From Chloroflexota bacterium (GTDB taxonomy: Bacteria > Chloroflexota > Anaerolineae > Promineifilales > Promineifilaceae): a stretch of DNA of 35,111 bases. The stretch is from the NCBI GenBank assembly GCA_012515125.1, contig JAAYYY010000591.1, positions 1-35,111 of the forward strand, read 5' to 3'. The notes beneath the pieces were generated by a model. That model did not search any database. It was not told the DNA's origin and was given only the letters and a program-made list of their open reading frames with translations. Shown piece after piece: positions 25,040 through 34,175 of the stretch (positions are counted from its first letter, which is position 1; each line of letters opens with the position of its first letter). A program made the position numbers and the translations under genes.

Positions 25040-26752
25040 ATGGCGTTGCCCCCGCTGCCGGAGACAATTGACGGGCTGGATGCAACTCGATGGGAGACGT
25101 TTGCACCCTATTATGAGGCATTGCAGGCGCAGGCGCTTGAGCCAGAGACAGTTGGGCCCTGGCTGGAACAATGGTCGCACCTGTCGCGCGTCGTGCGGGA
25201 AGCGATCACCTGGATCAACATTGAGAAATCGCAGGACACCACCAATGCGGCCCGCGAGCAGGCTTTCCTCAGCGTCGTCAACGATGTCTATCCCCAGGCG
25301 ATGCGCGCCGAGCAGGCGTTGAAGGAACGGCTGCTGCAGGTCGAGGTGCACGATCCCCGGATGGTGGTGCCGCTGCGCAATCTGCGCAACGAGGTTGATC
25401 TCTTCCGCGAGGCCAACATTCCCCTGATCACACGCCTGCAAAAGCTGGTCAACAATTACGACAGGATCACCGGCGGGCTGAAGACGACCTGGGACGAGGG
25501 CGAAGAGATGAATCTCAGCCAGCTCGACGCCATGCTCGTGCAGCCGGACCGCGCGCTGCGCGAGCGGGCGTGGCGGGCCATGATGGCCCTATGGCTGTCC
25601 CAGCGCGAACAGCTCAACCAGATCTACACCGACGCGCTGGCGCTGCGCACGGACGTTGCCCAAAATGCCGGCCTGCCCGATTACCGGGCTTACGCCTTCC
25701 GCGACCGGGGCCGTTTTGACTATTCGCCAGAAGATTGCTTCACTTTCCACGAGGCGATTGCCGAAGTTGTCGTGCCCGCAGCCCGGCGCGTGCTCCTGCG
25801 CCGCTGCCGGCGCCTGAGCCTGGACAGCCTTCGCCCGTGGGACCTGCGCGTGGAGCCCGGGGCAGTGGAGCCCCTGCAGCCTTACCGGGAGACGGCTGAG
25901 CTGACTGCGGGCGTCCAGTCGATATTCGACCAGGTCGATCCGGCGCTGGGCAGCGCCTTCAGGACGATGGTCGACGAAGGGCTGCTGGATCTGGAGACGC
26001 GTCCGGGCAAACAGCTCGGCGGCTACTGCAGCACGCTTCCCCTGCGGCGGTGGCCCTTCATCTTCATGAACGGCACGGGCACGCATGACGACCTGCAGAC
26101 GATGCTCCACGAAGCGGGTCACGCGTTCCACGCCTTCGCCAAGCTAGAGATGCCGCTGATCTGGGAGACGGCGACGCCGATGGAGTTTAACGAAGTGGCC
26201 TCCATGGCGATGGAGCTGCTGGCTGCGCCCTATCTGACGCGCGACAAAGGCGGCTTCTACAGCCAGAGCGAGGCCGCGCGAGCGCGCATCGAGCATCTGG
26301 AAGGGATTCTCCTCTTCTTGCCCTACATGGCAGTTGTGGACGCCTTCCAGCACTGGGTCTACACGCACGTGGCCGAGGCGAGCGAGCCGGCCAACCTGGA
26401 CATGGCCTGGGACGAGCTATGGCAGAAGTTCATGCCCGTCACCGATTGGAGCGGCTTTGAAGACGCGCGCGAGACCGGCTGGCACCGCAAGCTACACATC
26501 TTCACCGATCCCTTCTACTACGTCGAGTACGGCATTGCGCAGGTGGGGGCGCTGCAGATCTGGCGCAACAGCCTCGCGGATCCCCGGGGGGCGCTGGCAG
26601 CCTACCGGCAGGCGCTCGCTGCAGGCGGCACGCGCACGCTGCCGGAGCTGTTCGAGCTGGCGGGCATCGACTTCCGCTTCGACGCAGTGCTCCTGGGCGA
26701 GCTGGTTGCCCTGATCGAGCAGACCATCGCCGATCTGGAAACGCAGCGCTGA
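25040..26752 (+). CDS. M3-family oligoendopeptidase (PepF-like)
   Basis: Zinc motif HEAGHAFHAF; M3 layout (NEVASMAMELLA, YVEYGIAQVGALQIW). Confidence 0.92.
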   Translation: MALPPLPETIDGLDATRWETFAPYYEALQAQALEPETVGPWLEQWSHLSRVVREAITWINIEKSQDTTNAAREQAFLSVVNDVYPQAMRAEQALKERLLQVEVHDPRMVVPLRNLRNEVDLFREANIPLITRLQKLVNNYDRITGGLKTTWDEGEEMNLSQLDAMLVQPDRALRERAWRAMMALWLSQREQLNQIYTDALALRTDVAQNAGLPDYRAYAFRDRGRFDYSPEDCFTFHEAIAEVVVPAARRVLLRRCRRLSLDSLRPWDLRVEPGAVEPLQPYRETAELTAGVQSIFDQVDPALGSAFRTMVDEGLLDLETRPGKQLGGYCSTLPLRRWPFIFMNGTGTHDDLQTMLHEAGHAFHAFAKLEMPLIWETATPMEFNEVASMAMELLAAPYLTRDKGGFYSQSEAARARIEHLEGILLFLPYMAVVDAFQHWVYTHVAEASEPANLDMAWDELWQKFMPVTDWSGFEDARETGWHRKLHIFTDPFYYVEYGIAQVGALQIWRNSLADPRGALAAYRQALAAGGTRTLPELFELAGIDFRFDAVLLGELVALIEQTIADLETQR

Positions 26753-26833
26753 CCGCCCATCCGTTTTGCCTGCCCTTCTACCCGACGTTATGATAACGAG
26801 GCAACGTACCTCCCATCCAGCCCGGAGAAGACC

Positions 26834-27490
26834 ATGAAGCCCAGCGCCGCCATGCGTGAATATCTGGCGGAGATCTACCGCCTGCAGGAAGACGAGCCCA
26901 CAGTCAGCACCACCAGCCTGGCCGAGCGGCTCGGCGTCTCGGCGCCTGCAGTGCCGCGCATGTTAAAACGCCTCAAGAGTGACGGGCTCGTCAAACACGT
27001 TCCCTATCAGGGCGTCGAGCTGACCGAGCTGGGCCGGCGGGAGGCGCTACGCGAGCTTCGCCGCCACCGCATTCTGGAGGTGTTTCTGGTCCAGGTGATG
27101 GGCTTCTCCTGGGACGAGGCGCACGAACACGCGGATCAGCTCGGGCAGGGGCTGAATGACGCGCTGACGGCGCGGATGGCCGAGATGACCGGGGAACCGG
27201 AGCGCTGCCCGCACGGCGAGCCTATCCCCAATGCCCAGGGGGAGCTGCCCGAGGTTGACGATATCGCCATGATTAACCTGGGCGTGGGCACGTCAGGTGT
27301 GATCAGCCGCGTGCGCACGCACGACCCGGAGCGATTGCGCTATTTCCACAGCCTGGAGCTGGTTCCAGGGCAGACGTTTACCATCGTCGGGCGGGCGCCT
27401 TTTAACGGGCCGATGCGCCTGCGGGTGGGGCGCGACGAGGTGGTGCTCGGCGTCGAGCTGACAAAGCAGCTCTGGGTCACGCCCGATTAG
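26834..27490 (+). CDS. DtxR/MntR-family metal-dependent regulator with C-terminal FeoA-like domain
   Basis: YLAEIYRLQEDEPTVSTTSLAERLGVSAPAVPRMLKRLKSDGLVKHVPYQGVELTELGRR; then HRILEVFLVQVMGFSWDEAHEHADQL and an SH3/FeoA-like tail. SD GGAGAAG. Confidence 0.92.
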   Translation: MKPSAAMREYLAEIYRLQEDEPTVSTTSLAERLGVSAPAVPRMLKRLKSDGLVKHVPYQGVELTELGRREALRELRRHRILEVFLVQVMGFSWDEAHEHADQLGQGLNDALTARMAEMTGEPERCPHGEPIPNAQGELPEVDDIAMINLGVGTSGVISRVRTHDPERLRYFHSLELVPGQTFTIVGRAPFNGPMRLRVGRDEVVLGVELTKQLWVTPD

Positions 27491-27520
27491 CTCCCGGTCC
27501 CTATGCCTACCTTCAAACAA

Positions 27521-27553
27521 AAAGGCCTCCGTCGCTTTGGCGGAGGCCTTTTG
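27521..27553. terminator. Bidirectional intrinsic terminator between convergent genes
   Basis: aaaggcctccg - tcgctttgg - cggaggccttt with A/T tracts on both sides. Confidence 0.85.
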
Positions 27554-27577
27554 ATACGACTCGTTCTCAGGTTGCTA

Positions 27578-28768
27578 TCAGGGTCCTGGCGTTGGCAGCG
27601 TCACGGGTTCCACTTCGTCGGCGCGCGGGATGAGGTCAAACTCCAGCGGCTCGGGGATGGTCAGGCCGCCCTGCTCCACGAGCTGAGGCAGGCTGATGCT
27701 CACCGTGCTGTGATCGCTGGTGTCGCCCTGAGCGCGGAGGGCCAGATCCATGCGCACGCCGCGGTCCATCGCCCATTTCAGGGTCAGCGCATCCTGCAGG
27801 GAGAGGCTCAGAATAACTACGTCGGGGAATTGCTCGGAGCGCATGAACAGGGGCGTCGGCGTCGGCAGAGGCACACCCGGCTGTCCTTCCGGCACTGGCG
27901 GCTGTCCGGCTGCCGCCGGGTCTACTTCGTCCGGATTGAGGTTGCCAGGTTCAACCCAGGTTCCCATCCAGAGCACTTCGGCCTGCTGGACCGTGAGCTG
28001 CGTGACTCGCCGGGGGATCTGTAGCAGAGTACTGCCATCCCAGCTCAGCGAGCCGCGAGGGCTGATCGTCGCCACAAGGTTGACACCTGGAATCAGCTCC
28101 AGCCGCCCCTCGACGCCCTGATTCAGCAGGAATTCGCCCCCTTCCTGCAGAAGTATCTCGCTGACCGGCCGGTAGAAGTTGGGTAGTGCCGTTTTGAAGT
28201 CGGGGTCGATGTCGATCACGCCGATCGTAGCCAGCACGTCTACCGTATCGCCCGGGCGAAGCGCATAGGCCGCACCGCTGTACCGGTCAATCGGGAAGGC
28301 AATCGCCACGTTCCCCTGATTGACGTAAAGGGCGAGATCGGAACCCATAGAAGCCAGATCAACTGTGCTCAGGGCGAGCATCGAATCGAGGATCTCCTGT
28401 CCCTGATCGACTTTCGTGCGCGTGATCCGTCCGACGACATCTTCGGGATCGGTGAAGATGTAGCCGGCGCGAACGGCGACGTTGTCGTCGGGGCGCATCT
28501 CGACGCGGACGAAGTCGGCCTCGATACGCGTGCCGGCCGGCAGGGGCATGTTCGCCACGAGCACCGGCACAAAGTTGAACTCCGGCGTCGGCGTGGGCGG
28601 GGGCAAGCCCGGCTCGCTGGGTTCGGGCGTCGTCTGGGCCACTTCGGCCTCTCCACGGCCAAGCAGCGAGCCGACGACATCGTCGCCAGAGAGGACCAGG
28701 AAGGCCACCACGCCGGCGGCGATGAGTAAGAGAACCAGGAAAAGCAAAAGAAAAGTTCGTGCGCGCAT
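27578..28768 (-). CDS. CpaB/RcpC-like SAF-domain protein (Flp pilus assembly type), copy 1
   Basis: N-terminal TM, PPTPTPEF linker, SAF-like VPVLVANMPLPAGTRIEADFVRVEMRP, and AIPIDRYSG..ALRPGDTVDVLAT-type CpaB motif (read as AFPIDRYSGAAYALRPGDTVDVLAT). Confidence 0.8.
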   Translation of the reverse strand: MRARTFLLLFLVLLLIAAGVVAFLVLSGDDVVGSLLGRGEAEVAQTTPEPSEPGLPPPTPTPEFNFVPVLVANMPLPAGTRIEADFVRVEMRPDDNVAVRAGYIFTDPEDVVGRITRTKVDQGQEILDSMLALSTVDLASMGSDLALYVNQGNVAIAFPIDRYSGAAYALRPGDTVDVLATIGVIDIDPDFKTALPNFYRPVSEILLQEGGEFLLNQGVEGRLELIPGVNLVATISPRGSLSWDGSTLLQIPRRVTQLTVQQAEVLWMGTWVEPGNLNPDEVDPAAAGQPPVPEGQPGVPLPTPTPLFMRSEQFPDVVILSLSLQDALTLKWAMDRGVRMDLALRAQGDTSDHSTVSISLPQLVEQGGLTIPEPLEFDLIPRADEVEPVTLPTPGP

Positions 28769-28783
28769 GACGTTCTCCCGCTG

Positions 28784-29968
28784 TTACTCGCCGCCCTGCT
28801 GCGTCTCTTCCGGCGCCGGCGGCGCAGGCGTCACAGTGGCGAAGACAGGGCTGACGGTGTAACCGTAGTCGATGGGCGGCTCGATGTTGAAGCGCCGTAG
28901 GAAGTAGTTCAGGTCCACGTTTTCGACGGCATAAACCTGCCCGTCCTCGGGGCCGCGCAGGGCAAAATCGATGTTGGCGGCGCTCTCCACAGCGTATTTC
29001 ATGACGAGCTGCTGCTGGGGGGTCATCGCCAGCAGCAGCACGTCAGGAGGAGGCGGCGTTGGCGTAGGCACGAGGCCCGCTTCGGGAGTCGGCGTCGCGT
29101 TCGGGTCTGGCGTCGGCGTCGACGTCGGCACGGCGACGGCTGCCGGTGGGAAGTAGGGCCCTACCTGGACCACTTTCGCCCCCTGCAGCACAAACGAGAC
29201 CTGCACCGGGCGCTGCTCTTCCGAGGGCGTAATCAGAGCCAGGTCGCCGTTGGGCAGCGTCTCGAAACGACCGAAGGGATCGAGGATGAGGAGCGTCTCG
29301 GCAACCTGCGCTTCCTCCCCTTCTTCTCCCCCTGGCGTTACGCTCTGCAGCACAAACGTGGCGCTGTTCTCCAGGAGTGTCTGGAACTCCTCGTCGATTT
29401 CGTAGATGAGGAAAGTGGCCATCACGTCGACGTAATCACCCTCGGCCAGACCGTAAGCCACGCTGGAAAGCCGGTCCATCGGCACAGCCTGGGCGACATA
29501 CCCTTCGGGAATGAGCGATGAGGGCCCGTATTCCTCAATGCCGATCAGCGTGGGATCGCCAATGAGCGAGTCGAACGTCAGCGTCTCGCCCTGGAAGATG
29601 TCGGTCCGCGCGTAGAGCCCGAGCGCGTCATCGATACTGGTGATGACGTTGCTGCTCACCTCTTCGGCGCGCCGCAGGTCGATAGCCAGCTCGTCCTCCG
29701 TCATCTGCCAGCCACGGGGCACGGTCTGGAGGGAGACGACCACTTCGATGAGCTGTGGCGCCTCGCCAGGCCCTGCGCCTCCCGGTGACGGTATCTGATC
29801 GGGGGGCGGTGTGCCCTCTGCAACCTCTACCTCAGCGCCAGGCGCCGATGTTTCGTCCAGAACCTCGACGTCCCCGCCCAACGCTCCGGATAGATAGAGA
29901 ATGGCAATCAGCCCAAGGATTAAGAGACCGCCTATGAGTAGTAGAATAGCCAAAACACGTCGGCTCAT
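28784..29968 (-). CDS. CpaB/RcpC-like SAF-domain protein, copy 2
   Basis: N-terminal TM; EVVVSLQTVPRGWQMTEDELAIDLR; AVPMDRLSSVAYGLAEGDYVDVMATFLI; Thr/Pro-rich linker VPTSTPTPDPNATPTPEAGLVPTPTPPPP. Confidence 0.8.
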   Translation of the reverse strand: MSRRVLAILLLIGGLLILGLIAILYLSGALGGDVEVLDETSAPGAEVEVAEGTPPPDQIPSPGGAGPGEAPQLIEVVVSLQTVPRGWQMTEDELAIDLRRAEEVSSNVITSIDDALGLYARTDIFQGETLTFDSLIGDPTLIGIEEYGPSSLIPEGYVAQAVPMDRLSSVAYGLAEGDYVDVMATFLIYEIDEEFQTLLENSATFVLQSVTPGGEEGEEAQVAETLLILDPFGRFETLPNGDLALITPSEEQRPVQVSFVLQGAKVVQVGPYFPPAAVAVPTSTPTPDPNATPTPEAGLVPTPTPPPPDVLLLAMTPQQQLVMKYAVESAANIDFALRGPEDGQVYAVENVDLNYFLRRFNIEPPIDYGYTVSPVFATVTPAPPAPEETQQGGE

Positions 29969-30074
29969 AGTCGTTTTTCCTTGTATGTGGTGGCGCCGTG
30001 TCTGCTGGCACGAGAAAGATCATCAGACAGGAGCGGTCGCTCCCGGCAGCCTAAACCCTGTTAGAAGGATGACT

Positions 30075-30080
30075 ATTATA
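30075..30080 (-). promoter_or_regulatory. Putative -10 element (TATAAT) for the cpaB-like pair
   Basis: Minus-strand GTTTACATATAATAGTC, about 106 bp upstream of ATG 29968. -35 not clear. Confidence 0.35.
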
Positions 30081-30293
30081 TGTAAACCTCTCGTCGGGAA
30101 ATATGTTAGCATAGGGACAGAAAGAGACGCAACCGCTACCCCTAGTACAGTAGTCCCCTCAAGTGTATTTCAGGCCCAAAAATGGGGCCTGACAGGACCA
30201 AAGTAAGAGGCGGGATGAGCTCCCCGTGGACCTTCCGTGCTATGCTATGGTACAGTGGCCTTCCCGGCCTGCCGGCGTGGGGGTCAGGCTGGC

Positions 30294-30710
30294 TCAGGGC
30301 CGTGGCAGAGGCGCGTCGGTGAGCAGCCGCCACCAGGCCTGCCACGGGTGTGCCGACGCGGCGGGATCGGGCGTGGGCGCCGGCGTCGGCGCGGGCACAG
30401 GCGTCCCCTCCACAATCAGCGGCACTACGCGCCTCTCGCCCGGAAGCACGTAGCCTCCCTCCTCACGGGCGTACGCTTCCACGTAATGCTCGCTATTGAC
30501 ATAAGTTGCGGTGGCCTGCAGCTCGATCTGGCGTGTCTCTTCTGCCTGGATTTCCTCCCGCAGCTCCGCTTCCCCCGCTCCGGCCAGCCGCCCCAGCTGA
30601 GCGCGGCGGTTCAGGTCAAGCGCGATGAAGAGGCCGGCGATCACGGCAAGCAGAATTAGAATCTGCGGCACGGTTAGCAATGGTTTCTGCCTGAACAACT
30701 TCCTAGCCAT
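30294..30710 (-). CDS. FtsB/DivIC-like septum formation initiator family protein with Thr/Pro C-terminal tail
   Basis: One TM, short coiled-coil, ATYVNSEHYVEAYAREEGGYVLPGERRVVPL resembling the FtsB/DivIC C-terminal motif. Confidence 0.72.
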   Translation of the reverse strand: MARKLFRQKPLLTVPQILILLAVIAGLFIALDLNRRAQLGRLAGAGEAELREEIQAEETRQIELQATATYVNSEHYVEAYAREEGGYVLPGERRVVPLIVEGTPVPAPTPAPTPDPAASAHPWQAWWRLLTDAPLPRP

Positions 30711-30718
30711 GGCGATCT

Positions 30719-30747
30719 AGATTACCGGGTACGGGACACGTTGGCAA
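30719..30747 (-). promoter_or_regulatory. Putative promoter of the ftsB-like gene (TTGCCA-N17-TAATCT)
   Basis: Minus strand; -10 ends 8 nt before ATG 30710; no Shine-Dalgarno visible. Confidence 0.45.
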
Positions 30748-30817
30748 GCCCACATCGCGGCCGGGCAAGTGCTCCCCTTTTCGCCACGGCCCGGCCCATA
30801 TGTTAAAATCCTGCCTG

Positions 30818-31639
30818 ATGGGCCAGTTTGATTATCTCGCCATCGGGCATATCACCCACGACCAGACGGCGACCGGACCGGCGGTTGGCGGCACAGTGGC
30901 CTATGCCGGCCGGGCGGCGCAAATCCTCGGCTGCCGCACGGCTATCGTCACGAGCGCCCGGAAAGAGTATGACCTGGAGGCAGCGCTGCCGGGAATTACG
31001 GTCCACCACGTCCCGGCGCAGCAGACGACCACCTTTGCCAACCAGTACAACGGCTCTGGCCGGCAGCAGTGGCTCTACGGGCTGGCTGCCCCGCTGGGAG
31101 CGGACGACATACCGGCAGCGTGGCGCCGCAGCGCTATCGTCCATCTGGCTCCAGTTGCCGGCGAGGTTGACCCGGAGATCATTCGCCTCTTCACGAACAG
31201 CCTGGTCGGGCTGACGCCGCAGGGCTGGCTGCGGCGCCGGGATGAGACGGGCCGTGTCTGGCCCACGCGCTGGCACGCAGCCGAAGCGGTGTTGCCCCTG
31301 GCGGCAGCCGTCATCATGAGTGAGGAAGATCTGCCCGACGCTGCCTATCTGGAAGTCTGCCGCCAGTACGCACGGCTGCTGGTCCTGACCAGAGGCCCGG
31401 CGGGCTGCACCGTCTTTCTGGGCGACGAGGTGCGCACGTTTCCGGCTCCGGTCGTCGCCGCCCAGGACCTGACGGGAGCCGGCGATATTTTTGCGGCGGC
31501 GTTTCTTGTGCGCCTCTTGCAGACGCGCGGCAATCCCTGGGAAGCGGCGACCTTCGCCAACGAGATTGCTGCCGAGTCGGTGACGCAAACGGGCCTGGAC
31601 GCGAAGATCGCCCATCTGGCGGCGATCCTCCAGCCGTGA
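30818..31639 (+). CDS. PfkB/ribokinase-family carbohydrate kinase
   Basis: FDYLAIGHITHD N-terminal motif; C-terminal DLTGAGDIFAAAFLVRLLQ (PfkB signature 2). Start at MGQFDY. Confidence 0.88.
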   Translation: MGQFDYLAIGHITHDQTATGPAVGGTVAYAGRAAQILGCRTAIVTSARKEYDLEAALPGITVHHVPAQQTTTFANQYNGSGRQQWLYGLAAPLGADDIPAAWRRSAIVHLAPVAGEVDPEIIRLFTNSLVGLTPQGWLRRRDETGRVWPTRWHAAEAVLPLAAAVIMSEEDLPDAAYLEVCRQYARLLVLTRGPAGCTVFLGDEVRTFPAPVVAAQDLTGAGDIFAAAFLVRLLQTRGNPWEAATFANEIAAESVTQTGLDAKIAHLAAILQP

Positions 31640-31652
31640 GTCGGCAAAAGCC

Positions 31653-32450
31653 ATGAAGATCTACGCAGTTGTCAATCAGAAAGGCGGCGTGGGCAAGACC
31701 ACAAGCGTGATCAACATTGGCGCGTATATGGCGGCGGGCGGGCTGCGCGTGCTCATCGTCGATCTCGATCCACAGGCCAACGCCACATCCGGTCTGGGCA
31801 TCGACAAGAGCGGCGTGGAAAAATCGACCTACGACCTGCTCCTGCAATCGGCAGGGCTGGAAGAGATCGTGCTCCCGGCGAACGGCACGTCGAACCTCTT
31901 CTTATTGCCGGCCAATCCGGCGCTCTCCGGCGCAGAGGTCGAGCTGGTCAACGAGATGGCGCGTGAGTTCCGGCTACAGCAGGCCCTGCAGGCTGCTGAT
32001 GACCGGTACGATTACATCCTGATCGACTGCCCGCCGAGCCTGAGCGTGCTGACCATCAACGCCCTGACGGCGGCGCGCGACGGCGTGCTGATTCCTATCC
32101 AGTGCGAATACCTTGCTCTGGAAGGTTTATCACAGCTAATGCACACGCTGGATATGGTGCGCCGCTACCTCAATCACGATCTGCAGGTGCGCGGCATGTT
32201 GATGACGATGTACGACAGCCGCACCAACCTGAGCCGGCAGGTGGTGGAAGAGGTCCGCTCCCACTTTCCGGGCAAGGTCTTTCGCACCATCATTCCCCGC
32301 AACGTGCGCCTCAGCGAAGCGCCGAGCTATGGGCAGCCGATTAATACCTACGCGCCCACGTCGCCGGGAGCCCTCGCCTATCAGGTACTGACCAGCGAGC
32401 TGGTGCGCGGCGACGGCGTGATGTTGCCGGCAAAGGAAAAGCGACCATGA
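31653..32450 (+). CDS. parA: ParA/Soj-family chromosome partitioning ATPase
   Basis: VVNQKGGVGKTTSVINIGAYMA deviant Walker A; DLDPQANATSGLGI; LIDCPPSLSVLTINAL. Confidence 0.95.
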   Translation: MKIYAVVNQKGGVGKTTSVINIGAYMAAGGLRVLIVDLDPQANATSGLGIDKSGVEKSTYDLLLQSAGLEEIVLPANGTSNLFLLPANPALSGAEVELVNEMAREFRLQQALQAADDRYDYILIDCPPSLSVLTINALTAARDGVLIPIQCEYLALEGLSQLMHTLDMVRRYLNHDLQVRGMLMTMYDSRTNLSRQVVEEVRSHFPGKVFRTIIPRNVRLSEAPSYGQPINTYAPTSPGALAYQVLTSELVRGDGVMLPAKEKRP

Positions 32451-33322
32451 GCAAACGACGCGGGCTTGGGCGCGGACTGGGCGCCCTGATTCCCACTGGC
32501 GAAGAAGGCGAGCAGCCAGATCAGACTACGGCCGGAGGTGGCCTGCGCATGGTCGCCACCGGGTCGATCCGCCCGAACCCTCACCAACCGCGCAGCCAGA
32601 TGGACGAGGCGGCGCTGCAGGAGCTGGCCGAGTCCATCACCGAACACGGCCTCATCCAGCCGCTGATCGTCCATGAGGATGGGGATGGCCAGTACACGCT
32701 GATTGCCGGGGAACGGCGCTGGCGGGCCGCACAAAATGTCGGTCTGGAAGAGCTGCCCGTCGTGGTCAAGCAGGCCACGCCACAGACAATGCTGGAGATC
32801 GCCCTGATCGAGAATATCCAGCGCGCCGATCTCAATCCGCTGGAAGAGGCCGCGGCTTACCAGCAGCTCGTCGAGGAGTTTGGGCTGACGCAGGAGGCGG
32901 TGGCCCGGCGCGTCGGCAAGAGCCGACCTACCGTGGCCAACGCGCTGCGGCTGCTCGACCTGCCCGCCAGGGTGCAGCAGGCCGTCATCGACGGCGAAAT
33001 CAGCGGCAGCCATGCCCGCACGCTGGCGGCGCTGCCCACGCCGGAGGCGCAGCTCGCCATCCTGCAGCAGATCCTGAAACAGGGTCTGAGCGTCCGCCAG
33101 ACAGAAGAACGGGTTCAGAAGCTCAAGGAGGGCGTGATGCCGCAACCCCGGCGGCGGGCGAGGCCCCCGGCCGAGTGGATCTGGCTGGAGTCGCGCTTCC
33201 AGCAGTCGTTGGGCACGCGCGTGAACCTGGAAAAACGCGCGCGCGGCGGCCGGCTGGTCATCCATTTTGAGGACGACGAGGATCTCCAGGCTCTCTACGA
33301 GGCCATCGTTGGTGACGAATAA
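32447..33322 (+). CDS. parB: ParB/Spo0J-family partition protein
   Basis: RRGLGRGLGALIP N-terminus; IRPNPHQPR; GERRWRAAQNVG; ENIQRADLNPLEEA; HTH TQEAVARRVGKSRPTVANALRLL. ATGA overlap with parA. Confidence 0.95.
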   Translation: MSKRRGLGRGLGALIPTGEEGEQPDQTTAGGGLRMVATGSIRPNPHQPRSQMDEAALQELAESITEHGLIQPLIVHEDGDGQYTLIAGERRWRAAQNVGLEELPVVVKQATPQTMLEIALIENIQRADLNPLEEAAAYQQLVEEFGLTQEAVARRVGKSRPTVANALRLLDLPARVQQAVIDGEISGSHARTLAALPTPEAQLAILQQILKQGLSVRQTEERVQKLKEGVMPQPRRRARPPAEWIWLESRFQQSLGTRVNLEKRARGGRLVIHFEDDEDLQALYEAIVGDE

Positions 33323-33323
33323 C

Positions 33324-34094
33324 ATGGCGATTAAGCTGAAATCAGACAGCCAGATAGCGGCGCTGCGCGAGGCCAACCGTCTGGTTGCAGAATGTTTCGT
33401 CTTGCTGGAAAAGGAAATCAAGCCCGGCGCACGCCTGTCTGACCTCGACGACATGGTCACCGATTTCATCACCGGCCGGGGGGCGGAACCGCTGTACAAA
33501 GGCTATCGCGGTAATCCCCCTACCCAGCCGCCCTTCCCCGGTACAATCTGCGCCTCTGTCAACGAGGAGATTTGCCACGGCCTGCCGGATCGCCGCCGGC
33601 TGCACGAAGGCGACATTATTGGCGTGGATATCGGCGTGCGTCTGGACGGCTGGTGCGGCGACGCCTGCGTGACCTATCCGGTGGGCAACGTGGCGCCACG
33701 CGTGCAGCGCCTCCTGGACGTGACCCGAGAATGTCTTTACCTGGGCATTGAGGCGGCCCAGCCCGGCGCGCGCATCGGCAATATCGGCGCCGCCATCCAG
33801 GCCCACGCGGAAGCGCACGGCTATAGCGTGGTGCGCGAGTGGGGCGGGCACGGCGTGGGCCGCAGCCTGCACGAGCCGCCCAGCGTCTCCCATCTGGGCC
33901 CGGCCGGGCGTGGCATCCGCCTGCGGCCCGGCATGGTCTTCACCATCGAGCCGATGATCAACGTCGGCGGACCCGAATGGGAAATCCTCGAGGACGGCTG
34001 GACGGTCGTCACTAAGGACCGGACGCTGTCGGCCCAGTTCGAGCATACAATCGCTATCACCCGCGACGGTCCAGAGATTCTTTCCCGTCTGTAG
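33324..34094 (+). CDS. map: Type I methionine aminopeptidase
   Basis: ICASVNEEICHGLPD, GDIIGVDIGVRLDGWCGDACVTYPVG, GHGVGRSLHEPPSVSH, GMVFTIEPMINVG, FEHTIAIT. Confidence 0.95.
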   Translation: MAIKLKSDSQIAALREANRLVAECFVLLEKEIKPGARLSDLDDMVTDFITGRGAEPLYKGYRGNPPTQPPFPGTICASVNEEICHGLPDRRRLHEGDIIGVDIGVRLDGWCGDACVTYPVGNVAPRVQRLLDVTRECLYLGIEAAQPGARIGNIGAAIQAHAEAHGYSVVREWGGHGVGRSLHEPPSVSHLGPAGRGIRLRPGMVFTIEPMINVGGPEWEILEDGWTVVTKDRTLSAQFEHTIAITRDGPEILSRL

Positions 34095-34175
34095 GCACTG
34101 CAGGCACTGTGGGCGCCCCAGGCCCTGCTAGAAGCCGCCCTCCCGGACCGCACAACATCTGAAAGGGAACAACTT

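Noticed and set aside
29041-29150. Repeat-rich GGCGTCGGCGT tract as a possible regulatory repeat
   Set aside because: Explained by codons for a Thr/Pro linker in the second CpaB-like protein.
30803-31654. 283-aa minus-strand ORF
   Set aside because: Antisense to the PfkB kinase, which has clear family motifs.
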